Shown: one piece after another, positions 22,418 through 30,249 of the stretch
Layout: the number at the start of each line of letters is the position of its first letter
Position numbering within the stretch: the stretch's first letter is position 1
Assembly (NCBI RefSeq): GCF_009650995.1
Contig: NZ_WHVV01000002.1
Coordinates: 62,001-126,000 of the forward strand
Direction: 5' to 3'
DNA: 64,000 nt
Source of the DNA: Sporosarcina cascadiensis
GTDB lineage: Bacteria > Bacillota > Bacilli > Bacillales_A > Planococcaceae
Program-made: the position numbers and the translations under genes
Notes under the pieces: generated by a model
Databases searched by the model: none
What the model was told of the DNA's origin: nothing
The model's input: the letters and a program-made list of their open reading frames with translations, nothing else

Positions 22418-23566
22418 ATGAAAAAAGTAGCCATTGGCCAGGCGGGGGGACCGACGGCTGTAATAAATGCTACCCTCGCAGGGTTTGTTGAAGAAGTGTT
22501 ACAAGATCATTCCCTGCTATTTATCCAAAACGGGTACGAAGGGTTGACAAAGGGTCTTTTTTTGGATGGAAATGGAGCGGCACTTGAACAAATCCGGCTT
22601 CACCATCAAGTTCCCGGAGCTTGCCTTGGTTCCGGAAGATTTCCTTTGACCGATGAAAATATTGAAAAAGGTGTGCGTAAGTTAAAGGAACAAAATGTAG
22701 ATGCTCTAGTTTTCATCGGGGGAAACGGCACTATGGAAGCGCTATTGAAAGTCGAACAAGAAGCACGCCGGCAAAACTTTCAGTTGCAAGTGATCGGACT
22801 GCCCAAAACAGTGGATAATGACTTAGGCGAGACCGATCATGCTCCGGGTTTTGGCAGTTCCGCCCGTTATGTTGCACAGGCGACACGAGACATGAGCAGG
22901 GATCTTGCCTCAATGAAAAACTTTGAACAGATCCGTGTTTTAGAGACTATGGGGAGAAATGCAGGCTGGTTGGCAGCGGCATCCGGTCTGTTGCAGCAAT
23001 ATGAAGAAGAGGGGCCGCACTTCATTGCTCTTCCTGAACGTTTAATGAGAAAAGAAGAACTTATAGCGAGTGTAGATGATGCCTTGACACGTTTTGGCCA
23101 TGCCACAGTGGTGATGAGTGAGGGAGTGGAGTGGAGCGACGGAAAGCAGGTTCAAAAGGGAATTGTCGATGGACGCAAGGTGCTGGGGGGGATATCGAAG
23201 GAAGTTGCAAAACTTTTGGAGACAGAGTTTGGCGTCATGACGAGGGCTGAGCTCCTAGGCATGAATCAGAGAAGTTTTTCGGCAGCTATTTCTGACATTG
23301 ACCGAAAAGAAGCTTATACTGTAGGTAGAGTGGGCGGGCAATGGACTCGTGAAGGGTTATCTAACGTTATGGTATCCATCCGACGTCAGCCTCGCCGGCA
23401 TTATGCTGTCGACATGATTCCTGTGCCGCTTCAGAAAGTGGTAGAAGCGGGAGAAAGAGTCATGCCTGAACAGTTTATACAAAATCGGAAGTTGTATTAT
23501 GATTGGCTGCAACCGCTCATTGGAGAGGAGATCACGGCCTATCCCCGTCCGATAAAAGGAGATTAA
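22418..23566 (+). CDS. PfkA-type kinase, predicted sulfofructose kinase
   Basis: 382 aa, with GGGAGGGGG before the ATG. The phosphofructokinase core is clear: IGQAGGPTAVINATL at the N-terminus, FIGGNGTMEA (99-108), LPKTVDNDLGETDHAPGFGSSARY (128-151, in pieces) with the catalytic Asp of TVDND, and ETMGRNAGW (176-184). The nucleotide motif is GGNGT rather than the usual GGDGS (ATP) or GGDDT (PPi), and Lys replaces Gly before TVDND. This combination is unusual, and the phosphoryl donor is uncertain. In context it should phosphorylate sulfofructose at C1. The E. coli counterpart YihV is a PfkB, so this is a non-orthologous replacement. Confidence 0.85.
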   Translation: MKKVAIGQAGGPTAVINATLAGFVEEVLQDHSLLFIQNGYEGLTKGLFLDGNGAALEQIRLHHQVPGACLGSGRFPLTDENIEKGVRKLKEQNVDALVFIGGNGTMEALLKVEQEARRQNFQLQVIGLPKTVDNDLGETDHAPGFGSSARYVAQATRDMSRDLASMKNFEQIRVLETMGRNAGWLAAASGLLQQYEEEGPHFIALPERLMRKEELIASVDDALTRFGHATVVMSEGVEWSDGKQVQKGIVDGRKVLGGISKEVAKLLETEFGVMTRAELLGMNQRSFSAAISDIDRKEAYTVGRVGGQWTREGLSNVMVSIRRQPRRHYAVDMIPVPLQKVVEAGERVMPEQFIQNRKLYYDWLQPLIGEEITAYPRPIKGD

Positions 23567-23570
23567 CCAC

Positions 23571-24305
23571 ATGTCAAAACAACAGTTCAAGCCTGTTAAA
23601 GGTGAAGCTCTCTACCTGCAGATAAAAGATATACTCATCGATCGTATTCAAAGCGGAGCCTGGAAAACAAATAAGCTCATTCCTACTGAACAAGATTTAA
23701 TAAGTGAATTTGGTGTCAGCCGCACTACTATTCGTCAAGCTATTAATGTGCTGGTGCAAAATGGACTATTGGAAAAGAAACAAGGCAGGGGAACAATTGT
23801 AAAACCCCAGCAGCTCGTCGGAAATCTTGGACAATTAAAGGGTTTTGCTGAAGAGGTCATGGAAAGAGGTTCTGTGCCCAGGTCTAATTTGATAAGGGCA
23901 GAGTTTAAAACAGATCTGTACTATGAAAGTGAAATGCTTCAAGTGCCGGCGGATTCTCCTGTCTTGCTGATTGAAAGAATCAGATTTTCAGATGATATTC
24001 CAGTTGCACTTGAGCGGAGCTGCTGGCCGGAAGAAATAGGCCGAATCCTGATGAAGTATGATTTGAATGAAGCCAAGTATTATGAAATTCTGGAAAACAA
24101 TCAGATTTACTTGAACAAAGCTAATGAACGGATCACTGCGCTGAATGCCACAATTCCCGAAGCAGACCTGTTGGCAATTCGTCCCGGTGAAGCATTGCTT
24201 GAAATGACACGTCTCAGTTATGGATTGAACGACCATCCTATGGAGTACACAAAGACTAAATACAGAAATGATCAATATCATTATCATATTGAATTAAAAA
24301 GATAG
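23571..24305 (+). CDS. GntR (HutC subfamily) repressor of the sulfoquinovose cluster
   Basis: 244 aa; AGGAG precedes the ATG. The winged HTH is QIKDILIDRIQSGAWKTNKLIPTEQDLISEFGVSRTTIRQAINVLVQNGLLEKKQGRGTIV. After a linker, the UTRA ligand-binding domain (about 90-240) shows PVLLIERIRFSDDIPVALERSCWP and MEYTKTKYRNDQYHYHIEL. It is encoded inside the operon between kinase and aldolase genes, 4 bp after the kinase stop. It is expected to bind the palindrome at 16403-16418 and release it in response to a sulfosugar. Confidence 0.92.
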   Translation: MSKQQFKPVKGEALYLQIKDILIDRIQSGAWKTNKLIPTEQDLISEFGVSRTTIRQAINVLVQNGLLEKKQGRGTIVKPQQLVGNLGQLKGFAEEVMERGSVPRSNLIRAEFKTDLYYESEMLQVPADSPVLLIERIRFSDDIPVALERSCWPEEIGRILMKYDLNEAKYYEILENNQIYLNKANERITALNATIPEADLLAIRPGEALLEMTRLSYGLNDHPMEYTKTKYRNDQYHYHIELKR

Positions 24306-24320
24306 AGAGGAGCATGTTAT

Positions 24321-25211
24321 ATGCCGTTTATTAATGGGAAGATTATGCTTGATCATGCGTTTCAAAATGGATACGGCGTAGGAGCTTTCAGCGCTCATAA
24401 TGCTGAAACTGTTATAGCGATAATGGAGGCTGCTAAAGAAGAACAAGCGCCAATTATGATTCAGATCGGACAAAAGGTCATTCAAACATTAGGAATGGAG
24501 GCGTTAAAAGGTCTTATCGATACTTACGAAAAAGAGTACAGCGTGCCAATTGCGATTCATCTCGACCATAGCCGAGAATTCGAGCAGACAATGTCAGCAG
24601 TTCAAATGGGCTTTCAATCTGTCATGTTTGATGGGTCAGGTCTTTCCTTTGAAGAAAATATAGAAATAACAAAAAAAGTAGTTGATGTTGCAAGAGCTCT
24701 TGGAATTGGTTCAGAGGGCGAGATTGGAAAAATTGGCGGTACAGAAGATGATATTACAGTAGATGAGAAAGATGCACTGATTACAACAACTGAGGAAGCG
24801 GTGGCATTTGTAGAAGCGACAGATGTCGATTATCTGGCTGTGTCGATTGGAACCGCGCACGGCATGTATAAAGAGACACCGAATCTTCGTTTTGAGCGTT
24901 TGGAAGAAATTGTTGCCGCTGTCAAACGTCCTGTAGTACTTCACGGTGGATCTGATATTCCGGATGAACAAGTACGGCGTGCAATCGGACTTGGAATTGC
25001 CAAAATCAATGTGGATACTGAATTGCGTCAGGCGTTTACCAGAGGGATTCAGGAAGCATTAGAAGAGAATCCGGATGATATTGTTGTGGCTAGCACGCTT
25101 GGACGCGGTCGTTTGCGTATGAAAGAAAAAGTTCAGGAGAAGATTCGTGTGTTCGGCAGTCAAGGAAGAGCAGAAGAACTTTTAACGCACACAAAGGTCA
25201 TTACCAATTAA
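24321..25211 (+). CDS. Class II aldolase, predicted sulfofructose-1-phosphate aldolase
   Basis: 296 aa, zinc-dependent. Motifs of the fructose-bisphosphate/tagatose-bisphosphate aldolase family are in order: GAFSAHNAET near residue 21, AIHLDHSREFE (catalytic Asp82 and metal ligand His83), SEGEIGKIGG (Glu ligand), GTAHG (His ligand), VLHGGSDIPDE (His ligand) and KINVDTELR for phosphate binding. In this operon the likely reaction is cleavage of 6-deoxy-6-sulfofructose-1-phosphate to DHAP and sulfolactaldehyde. E. coli YihT is a class I enzyme. Confidence 0.88.
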   Translation: MPFINGKIMLDHAFQNGYGVGAFSAHNAETVIAIMEAAKEEQAPIMIQIGQKVIQTLGMEALKGLIDTYEKEYSVPIAIHLDHSREFEQTMSAVQMGFQSVMFDGSGLSFEENIEITKKVVDVARALGIGSEGEIGKIGGTEDDITVDEKDALITTTEEAVAFVEATDVDYLAVSIGTAHGMYKETPNLRFERLEEIVAAVKRPVVLHGGSDIPDEQVRRAIGLGIAKINVDTELRQAFTRGIQEALEENPDDIVVASTLGRGRLRMKEKVQEKIRVFGSQGRAEELLTHTKVITN

Positions 25212-25229
25212 CAGAGAGGATGACGATTA

Positions 25230-26663
25230 ATGGATAGCAAAACTTCAGTTCGTACTTATGGTTTGTATATCAACGGCGAGTGGCATGAAAAGTCTGTAAA
25301 TAACGATGTGTTTAATAAATATACGAAAGAAGTAATGGCAAGAACAGCCGTAGCGGAAGAGGAAGATGTAAATCTTGCTGTTAAATATGCAAAAGAGTCA
25401 CTAAAAACACCTTTCTCTCCATATGACCGATATACCGTGCTATTAAAAGCAGCAACTGCTTTGCGTGCCCGCCAAGATGAAATTGGTGAAATACTTGCGG
25501 GAGAAGTAGGTAAACCGTTAGCAGAATGTAAAGGGGAAGTAGAACGAGCTGCGCTGACTCTCGAAGTATCTGCTGAAGAGGCAAAACGAATACATGGGGA
25601 AGGAATACCTGTGGAATCAGCGCCGGGGTCTGAACAACGTCAAGCATTTACAAGGCGTTTCCCAATCGGTGTTGTAGCAGCGATTACCCCTTTTAATGCG
25701 CCCTTAAATCTTATGTGCCACAAAGTCGGACCAGCATTGGCTGCCGGAAACAGCGTAGTGCTTAAGCCGGCACAAACCACCCCTGTCAGCACTTTGATCT
25801 TTATTGATATTATGGCGGAGGCGGGACTTCCAAAAGGCCGTTTGAATTTGATTACCGGCAGCGGCTCTACGGTCGGGGAGTGGCTGCTCAAAAATCAAGA
25901 TGTGAATATGATTACTTTCACCGGAAGTCCATCTGTCGGGAAGTTTATTCGAGAGAGAGCAGGCCTTCGTAAGGTAGCACTGGAGCTCGGTAATAATTCT
26001 GCTACAATCGTACACAAAGATGCAGATTTGGAAAAGTCAGCAACACTGGCTGCTCAGAAGAGTTTTAATAATGCCGGACAAGTGTGTATCTCTGTTCAAC
26101 GAGTGTATGTTCACGAAGATATTTATGAACCATTTCTGGTAAAAATGAAAGAAGAAACAGAGAAATTGATTCTGGGTGATCCAATGGATGAAGCTACCGA
26201 TATTGGTCCCATGATTGCTGAGAGTGAAGCTGTACGTGTTGAGAACTGGGTAAACGAAGCAGCTGGGCAGGGCGCGACAGTGGAAACGGGCGGTAAACGC
26301 GACGGAGCCTTCTATCAACCTACGATTCTTACTAATGTGAATGATGATATGAAAGTATGCAGGCAAGAGATTTTTGGACCGGTTGTCGTGGTAAGTACTT
26401 ACCGTTCTGAAGATGACGTTATTGCTCGTGTGAATGATTCTGAATTTGGTCTCCAGGCAGGATTATTCACAAATGATCTGGCATTTACTATGAAGGCGAT
26501 CAATGAAATTCATGTAGGCGGATTAATCATTAATGATACTTCTGGGTACCGTGTTGACCATATGCCGTATGGTGGTGTGAAAAATAGTGGAACAGGTAAA
26601 GAAGGTCCCCGCTATGCAATCGAAGAAATGACGGAAGAAAAGATTATTGTTTTTAACGGATGA
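25230..26663 (+). CDS. Aldehyde dehydrogenase, predicted sulfolactaldehyde dehydrogenase
   Basis: 477 aa, cytoplasmic, NAD(P)-dependent. ALDH motifs: TPFNAPLN (153-160), VVLKPA, TGSPSVGK for cofactor binding, LELGNN with general base Glu252, and NAGQVCISVQRV with nucleophile Cys286; FGPVV and GGVKNSGTGKEGP near the end. As the last gene before a terminator, it probably oxidises sulfolactaldehyde to sulfolactate, giving NADH, rather than reducing it to DHPS as E. coli YihU does. GabD-like enzymes are the nearest well-known family. Confidence 0.9.
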   Translation: MDSKTSVRTYGLYINGEWHEKSVNNDVFNKYTKEVMARTAVAEEEDVNLAVKYAKESLKTPFSPYDRYTVLLKAATALRARQDEIGEILAGEVGKPLAECKGEVERAALTLEVSAEEAKRIHGEGIPVESAPGSEQRQAFTRRFPIGVVAAITPFNAPLNLMCHKVGPALAAGNSVVLKPAQTTPVSTLIFIDIMAEAGLPKGRLNLITGSGSTVGEWLLKNQDVNMITFTGSPSVGKFIRERAGLRKVALELGNNSATIVHKDADLEKSATLAAQKSFNNAGQVCISVQRVYVHEDIYEPFLVKMKEETEKLILGDPMDEATDIGPMIAESEAVRVENWVNEAAGQGATVETGGKRDGAFYQPTILTNVNDDMKVCRQEIFGPVVVVSTYRSEDDVIARVNDSEFGLQAGLFTNDLAFTMKAINEIHVGGLIINDTSGYRVDHMPYGGVKNSGTGKEGPRYAIEEMTEEKIIVFNG

Positions 26664-26670
26664 ATGAAGA

Positions 26671-26699
26671 GGGGATCCAGATTGTTGGATCCCTTTTTT
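26671..26699 (+). terminator. Terminator of the sulfoquinovose operon
   Basis: GGGATCCA pairs with TTGGATCCC around a short loop, followed by TTTTTTTA. It separates the catabolic genes from the AEC permease gene, which must be served by read-through or its own promoter. Confidence 0.92.
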
Positions 26700-26737
26700 A
26701 ATAAATTGTACACCCTTAAAACTGAAGGAGAATGGGT

Positions 26738-27646
26738 ATGTCGATCGTCATAATACTATTGCCGATCTTTTTTGTGTTTAGCATCGGTTATATTGCACAA
26801 AGATTTCTAAAGCTTGAGACAAAAGTTATTTCTAATCTGGCATTGTATGTTTTTGTACCGTTTCTTGTGTTTAGAACATTTTATGAACAAGAAATTGATT
26901 ATTCATTTGGATATCTTGCCATCTATATGCTGGCACTCAGCTTAACATTGATTGCCGTTGTAAGCATATTATCCAGACTATACGGGTTCACTGAGACTGA
27001 ACGATGCGGGCTTGTCCTGTCAAGCGCTTTCATGAATAATGGAAACTATGGAACACCGCTGGTTCTTTTTCTGTTTGGTGCTGCAGGTATGGAGACAGCT
27101 GTCATATTGATGGTGCTTCAACAATTGCTAATGAGCACGCTAGGTGTGTATTATGCCGCAAAGGGAAGTCCCGACCACGATGGAATGAGAGCAGCTCTAA
27201 GGGCTGTTAGAAGAATGCCGATGGTTTATGGCGCGATTGCGGGTATGGTTTTTCATTGGTTACATATTCCAATTGGTGCGGCTGCAAGCGGCGTAGATTT
27301 AATAGCAGATGCAGCGATTCCTATAATTATGGTGACATTGGGAATGCAACTTTGCAATATAGAAGTAAAGTCAGTTGATTGGCAAAAACTTTCTACTGCT
27401 CTGTCTCTGAAACTTGCGGTCGCACCACTTATCGCAGCTGTTCTAGTTCTGTTTATGCCGGTAGATACAATGACAAAACAAATTATGATAATCATGGCGG
27501 CAACCCCCACAGCAGCAAATACAACGATGTATGCAATTCAATTTCAGACCGAACCCCAAAATGTTTCAAGTGCAACACTGGTTTCGACCATTTTGAGTCT
27601 GGTTACAATGCCGGTTGTGATTTATGTAGCTATGACGTATGTATAA
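26738..27646 (+). CDS. AEC family permease, possible sulfolactate exporter
   Basis: 302 aa with about 10 transmembrane helices. Typical AEC (auxin efflux carrier) features are FMNNGNYGTPL in the first half and MAATPTAANTTMYAIQF in the second, the two half-helix crossover regions. The ATG at 26738 is chosen because AAGGAG is 8 bases upstream; the ATG at 26732 is too close. The family exports or exchanges carboxylates such as malate. Beside a pathway ending in sulfolactate, an export role is attractive but unproven. Confidence 0.85.
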   Translation: MSIVIILLPIFFVFSIGYIAQRFLKLETKVISNLALYVFVPFLVFRTFYEQEIDYSFGYLAIYMLALSLTLIAVVSILSRLYGFTETERCGLVLSSAFMNNGNYGTPLVLFLFGAAGMETAVILMVLQQLLMSTLGVYYAAKGSPDHDGMRAALRAVRRMPMVYGAIAGMVFHWLHIPIGAAASGVDLIADAAIPIIMVTLGMQLCNIEVKSVDWQKLSTALSLKLAVAPLIAAVLVLFMPVDTMTKQIMIIMAATPTAANTTMYAIQFQTEPQNVSSATLVSTILSLVTMPVVIYVAMTYV

Positions 27647-27703
27647 TGACTTTATAGAAACAGATTAGAAACCTGATGTATATACAAGCATGAATTATAG
27701 GAA

Positions 27704-27751
27704 GATTGGCCGGGAAGTCATATATCATGATTTCCGGGGCGGTCTTTTTTT
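27704..27751 (+). terminator. Terminator after the AEC permease
   Basis: An imperfect long stem (GATTGGCCGGGAAGTCAT with ATGATTTCCGGGGCGGTC) is followed by a run of seven T. Confidence 0.85.
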
Positions 27752-27897
27752 ATTTGAATGAAATGCTTTGAATTGTTGTAAAACTCGGTTACATTATTAA
27801 CATGTTAGCCGGACGGAATAAACGGCTGCCGAGAGTGCGTGCTTAGTAGTTTGTAACTCAGATAAATGAATTTCATAAACGAAAAGAAGGAGGATAT

Positions 27898-28539
27898 ATG
27901 ACACTAAATAATTTTATGAAGCATAACTTCCCCGGACTGGAGCTCAAGTCGCCACTGTTTTACTCATGGGATGCAGGAATCCGGTTCGAACTTGGGGTGA
28001 ACGAGAGCTCTGTCAGTATTCATGAGAATCCATTGTATTTACAAGGGGTCTATCGGCGGGCAATCGATTTATTTGAAGCCTTGCACTCTCCGGAAGATGA
28101 GCTCTATCTTGTGGTCGATGTTCATGATTACGGAAATGTGGCGGCTTTGCAGAGGAAGCTGAATATCTTCGCGAAGTATGTAAAAGAAAATTCGGTCTTG
28201 ATCCGGCTTCGGCACGAGAACCGGCCGTACATTTATCCGGAAGACGATGAAGATGCGACTTACCGTACACATCGGTTCAGTCTTGCATGCCGGCGTGCGG
28301 ATTTCCGGTACGCGGCACTGTTGAAGGCCATTTGCAATCAGGATATGGGAATAAGGCCGATTATTCACCAGTCTGTCTATTTTATTAATGAAACAAAAGG
28401 AACGATCTACTATGTCTACGATGACAGAGGCTGTGATTTGCTGGGTGTGAACTCGGAAGCAATTCAATGGATGTATGAAGAATTCAATGAATGGATTTTA
28501 GATTATGACCGCCCGAAAATCGATGAAGTGTTCATTTGA
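27898..28539 (+). CDS. DUF3885 domain protein
   Basis: 213 aa, soluble. The C-terminal half carries the DUF3885 signature SVYFINETKGTIYYVYDDRGCDLLGVNSEAI followed by LYREFNEWILDYDR-like sequence (MYEEFNEWILDYDRPKID here). AAGAAGGAGG lies upstream of the start. Function is unknown; some family members occur next to toxin genes, but none is visible here. A copy of the 100-bp palindromic element begins 2 bp after the stop. Confidence 0.82.
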   Translation: MTLNNFMKHNFPGLELKSPLFYSWDAGIRFELGVNESSVSIHENPLYLQGVYRRAIDLFEALHSPEDELYLVVDVHDYGNVAALQRKLNIFAKYVKENSVLIRLRHENRPYIYPEDDEDATYRTHRFSLACRRADFRYAALLKAICNQDMGIRPIIHQSVYFINETKGTIYYVYDDRGCDLLGVNSEAIQWMYEEFNEWILDYDRPKIDEVFI

Positions 28540-28540
28540 T

Positions 28541-28640
28541 GGTGCCTGTGTGCCAAACAATCGTGTATGTTTCAATATTCACGATTACTCAAACAAACAG
28601 GAATGTTCGAACTTTCATGTTTGTTTCGTACACAGGCACC
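28541..28640. repeat. Palindromic intergenic element, copy F (100 bp)
   Basis: Begins GGTGCCTGTGTGCCAAAC and ends GTTTCGTACACAGGCACC, immediately after the DUF3885 stop codon. The GCACCGCAAAA sequence at its right end is duplicated once. Confidence 0.9.
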
Positions 28641-28680
28641 GCAAAAGGCACCGCAAAACAACTGACAGGGGGAAATTGTA

Positions 28681-29127
28681 ATGGAAGCATATCAGGCTAC
28701 GATTAAGGATATAGAAGGTGTATCAAATTTATTTAATTCATACCGTGTGTTCTATGACCAGCCGTCAGACGCAGAGGGCGCAAGAAAGTATATAAAAGAA
28801 CGTCTAGAAAATGAAGAATCGGTAATATTTGTTGTGAAGCACAAGGAAAAGTACGCTGGTTTCACCCAGTTGTATCCCGTCTTTTCATCCATCTCGATGA
28901 AAAAAGCATGGATATTGAATGATATGTTCGTTGATCAGGAAGCCCGAAAACTGGGAATAGGACAATTGCTTTTACAGAAGGCGGAAGAATATGCCAGTAA
29001 AACGGGTGCAAAAAGTATTGCGCTGGAGACCGCACCGGATAATTATGGCGCTCAAAAACTATATGAGAAAAATGGTTATGTACGAGACACACAATTTTAT
29101 CATTATGAATTAAATTTGACTGAATAA
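28681..29127 (+). CDS. GNAT family N-acetyltransferase
   Basis: 148 aa. The acetyl-CoA-binding core is ILNDMFVDQEARKLGIGQLLLQKAEEYA (Q/R-x-x-G-x-G/A-type loop), followed by KSIALETAPDNYGAQKLYEKNGYVRD, the usual GNAT C-terminal strands. GGGGG lies before the ATG. The substrate is unknown. A long inverted repeat follows downstream. Confidence 0.9.
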   Translation: MEAYQATIKDIEGVSNLFNSYRVFYDQPSDAEGARKYIKERLENEESVIFVVKHKEKYAGFTQLYPVFSSISMKKAWILNDMFVDQEARKLGIGQLLLQKAEEYASKTGAKSIALETAPDNYGAQKLYEKNGYVRDTQFYHYELNLTE

Positions 29128-29184
29128 CTGTTTTACCCGTTCTTCTGTTAATCGGGTCAATTAGCTGAATAAAGTTTGCGCCGA

Positions 29185-29241
29185 AATCGGGCTATTTAAC
29201 GAAATTAGAGTTCATAACTATTTTCGCTAAATAGCCCGATT
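29185..29241. terminator. Long inverted repeat, probable terminator
   Basis: AATCGGGCTATTTAACGAAA (29185-29204) pairs with TTTCGCTAAATAGCCCGATT (29222-29241) apart from one mismatch, with a ~17-base loop. Only a weak T tract follows. It separates the acetyltransferase from the MerR gene. Confidence 0.55.
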
Positions 29242-29319
29242 ATGATAATTTAACTTGCTTCCTCCGTAACGTCATAGGCTAAACTTAAATTATACCAATA
29301 TTGATGGAGGGATCATTTT

Positions 29320-30108
29320 ATGGAAAGTCAAAAACATGTTTTTACAATTGGTGAATTTGGAAAGCGTACAACAACAACTGTAAGGACATTAAGATTTTAT
29401 GAAGAATTAGGATTACTAATACCAGCAAAGCAAAATAATTCTGGTCACAGGCTGTATGGATTTGAAGATTTAGCGAAACTACAGCAAATTCAATCCTTAA
29501 AATTTTTAGGTTACTCATTACAAGAAATCAAAGATTTAATTGATAATGGCTCTACTGTTCCAAAACAATTTGAAATGTCTTTATCTTGGCAACACATATT
29601 ACTAACAGAAAAAAGGAAAGAATTAAATCATGCTATTGAAGCGGTCGAGCATGTACAATTTCTTTTGAGAGAAGGGAAGCCAATCACATGGCTAGTTTTA
29701 AGTTCACTTCTTTTCAAGATGGAAAATGAACAAGAACAGATAGAGTGGTTAAAAGAACACTGCTCAGAAGAAGTTGCTGAACAATACTCATCGCTTCCGA
29801 AAGAACAGCGACATCAAGTGGATATAGAGATGCTAGACTGGTTGTCAACATTGAAGAAAGTGATGAGTGAGGGAGCCAGCCCACAATCGCCTGAAGCATT
29901 TAATGTGGCCGTAAAGTTATCAGAAATTGCAATGAAACATGCAGATAACAAAGAGGAATTGCTTAAACAAATGCAAGAAGTACAAGCGTCAATGAAACCT
30001 GATATAGCTAATTTTAATTTCCCTACTATTTTGACACCGGAAGAAGAAGCGTTTTTAGAGGAAATAGGAAAGTCGATTAAAGCTTCATATAATCAAGATG
30101 GAAAATAG
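29320..30108 (+). CDS. MerR family transcriptional regulator
   Basis: 262 aa. The N-terminal ~75 residues are the MerR winged helix: TIGEFGKRTTTTVRTLRFYEELGLLIPAKQNNSGHRLYGFEDLAKLQQIQSLKFLGYSLQEIKDLI. A dimerising helix follows, then a long effector domain (about 120-262) of mostly helical sequence, similar in size to TipAL/YdfL-type drug-sensing regulators. The gene is AT-rich compared with its flanks, like the adjacent MutS-like gene. The two may form one unit, but 140 bp separates them. Confidence 0.88.
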   Translation: MESQKHVFTIGEFGKRTTTTVRTLRFYEELGLLIPAKQNNSGHRLYGFEDLAKLQQIQSLKFLGYSLQEIKDLIDNGSTVPKQFEMSLSWQHILLTEKRKELNHAIEAVEHVQFLLREGKPITWLVLSSLLFKMENEQEQIEWLKEHCSEEVAEQYSSLPKEQRHQVDIEMLDWLSTLKKVMSEGASPQSPEAFNVAVKLSEIAMKHADNKEELLKQMQEVQASMKPDIANFNFPTILTPEEEAFLEEIGKSIKASYNQDGK

Positions 30109-30249
30109 GATATAAGCAAAATAAAGCCCTCTCATAGAAAGTCTGATTATGAGACACAGTACAACTCCTCTTTTTCATTATTCCAATGGAGTCAGTAGAG
30201 GTTTTGTAGAGACGGCCCTTGTAAAAGGACAGAAAGAAAGGATGCTATT

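Noticed and set aside
16445-27646. Classical E. coli-type sulfoglycolysis (yih) operon
   Set aside because: The isomerase, kinase, aldolase and final dehydrogenase all belong to other families than YihS, YihV, YihT and YihU.
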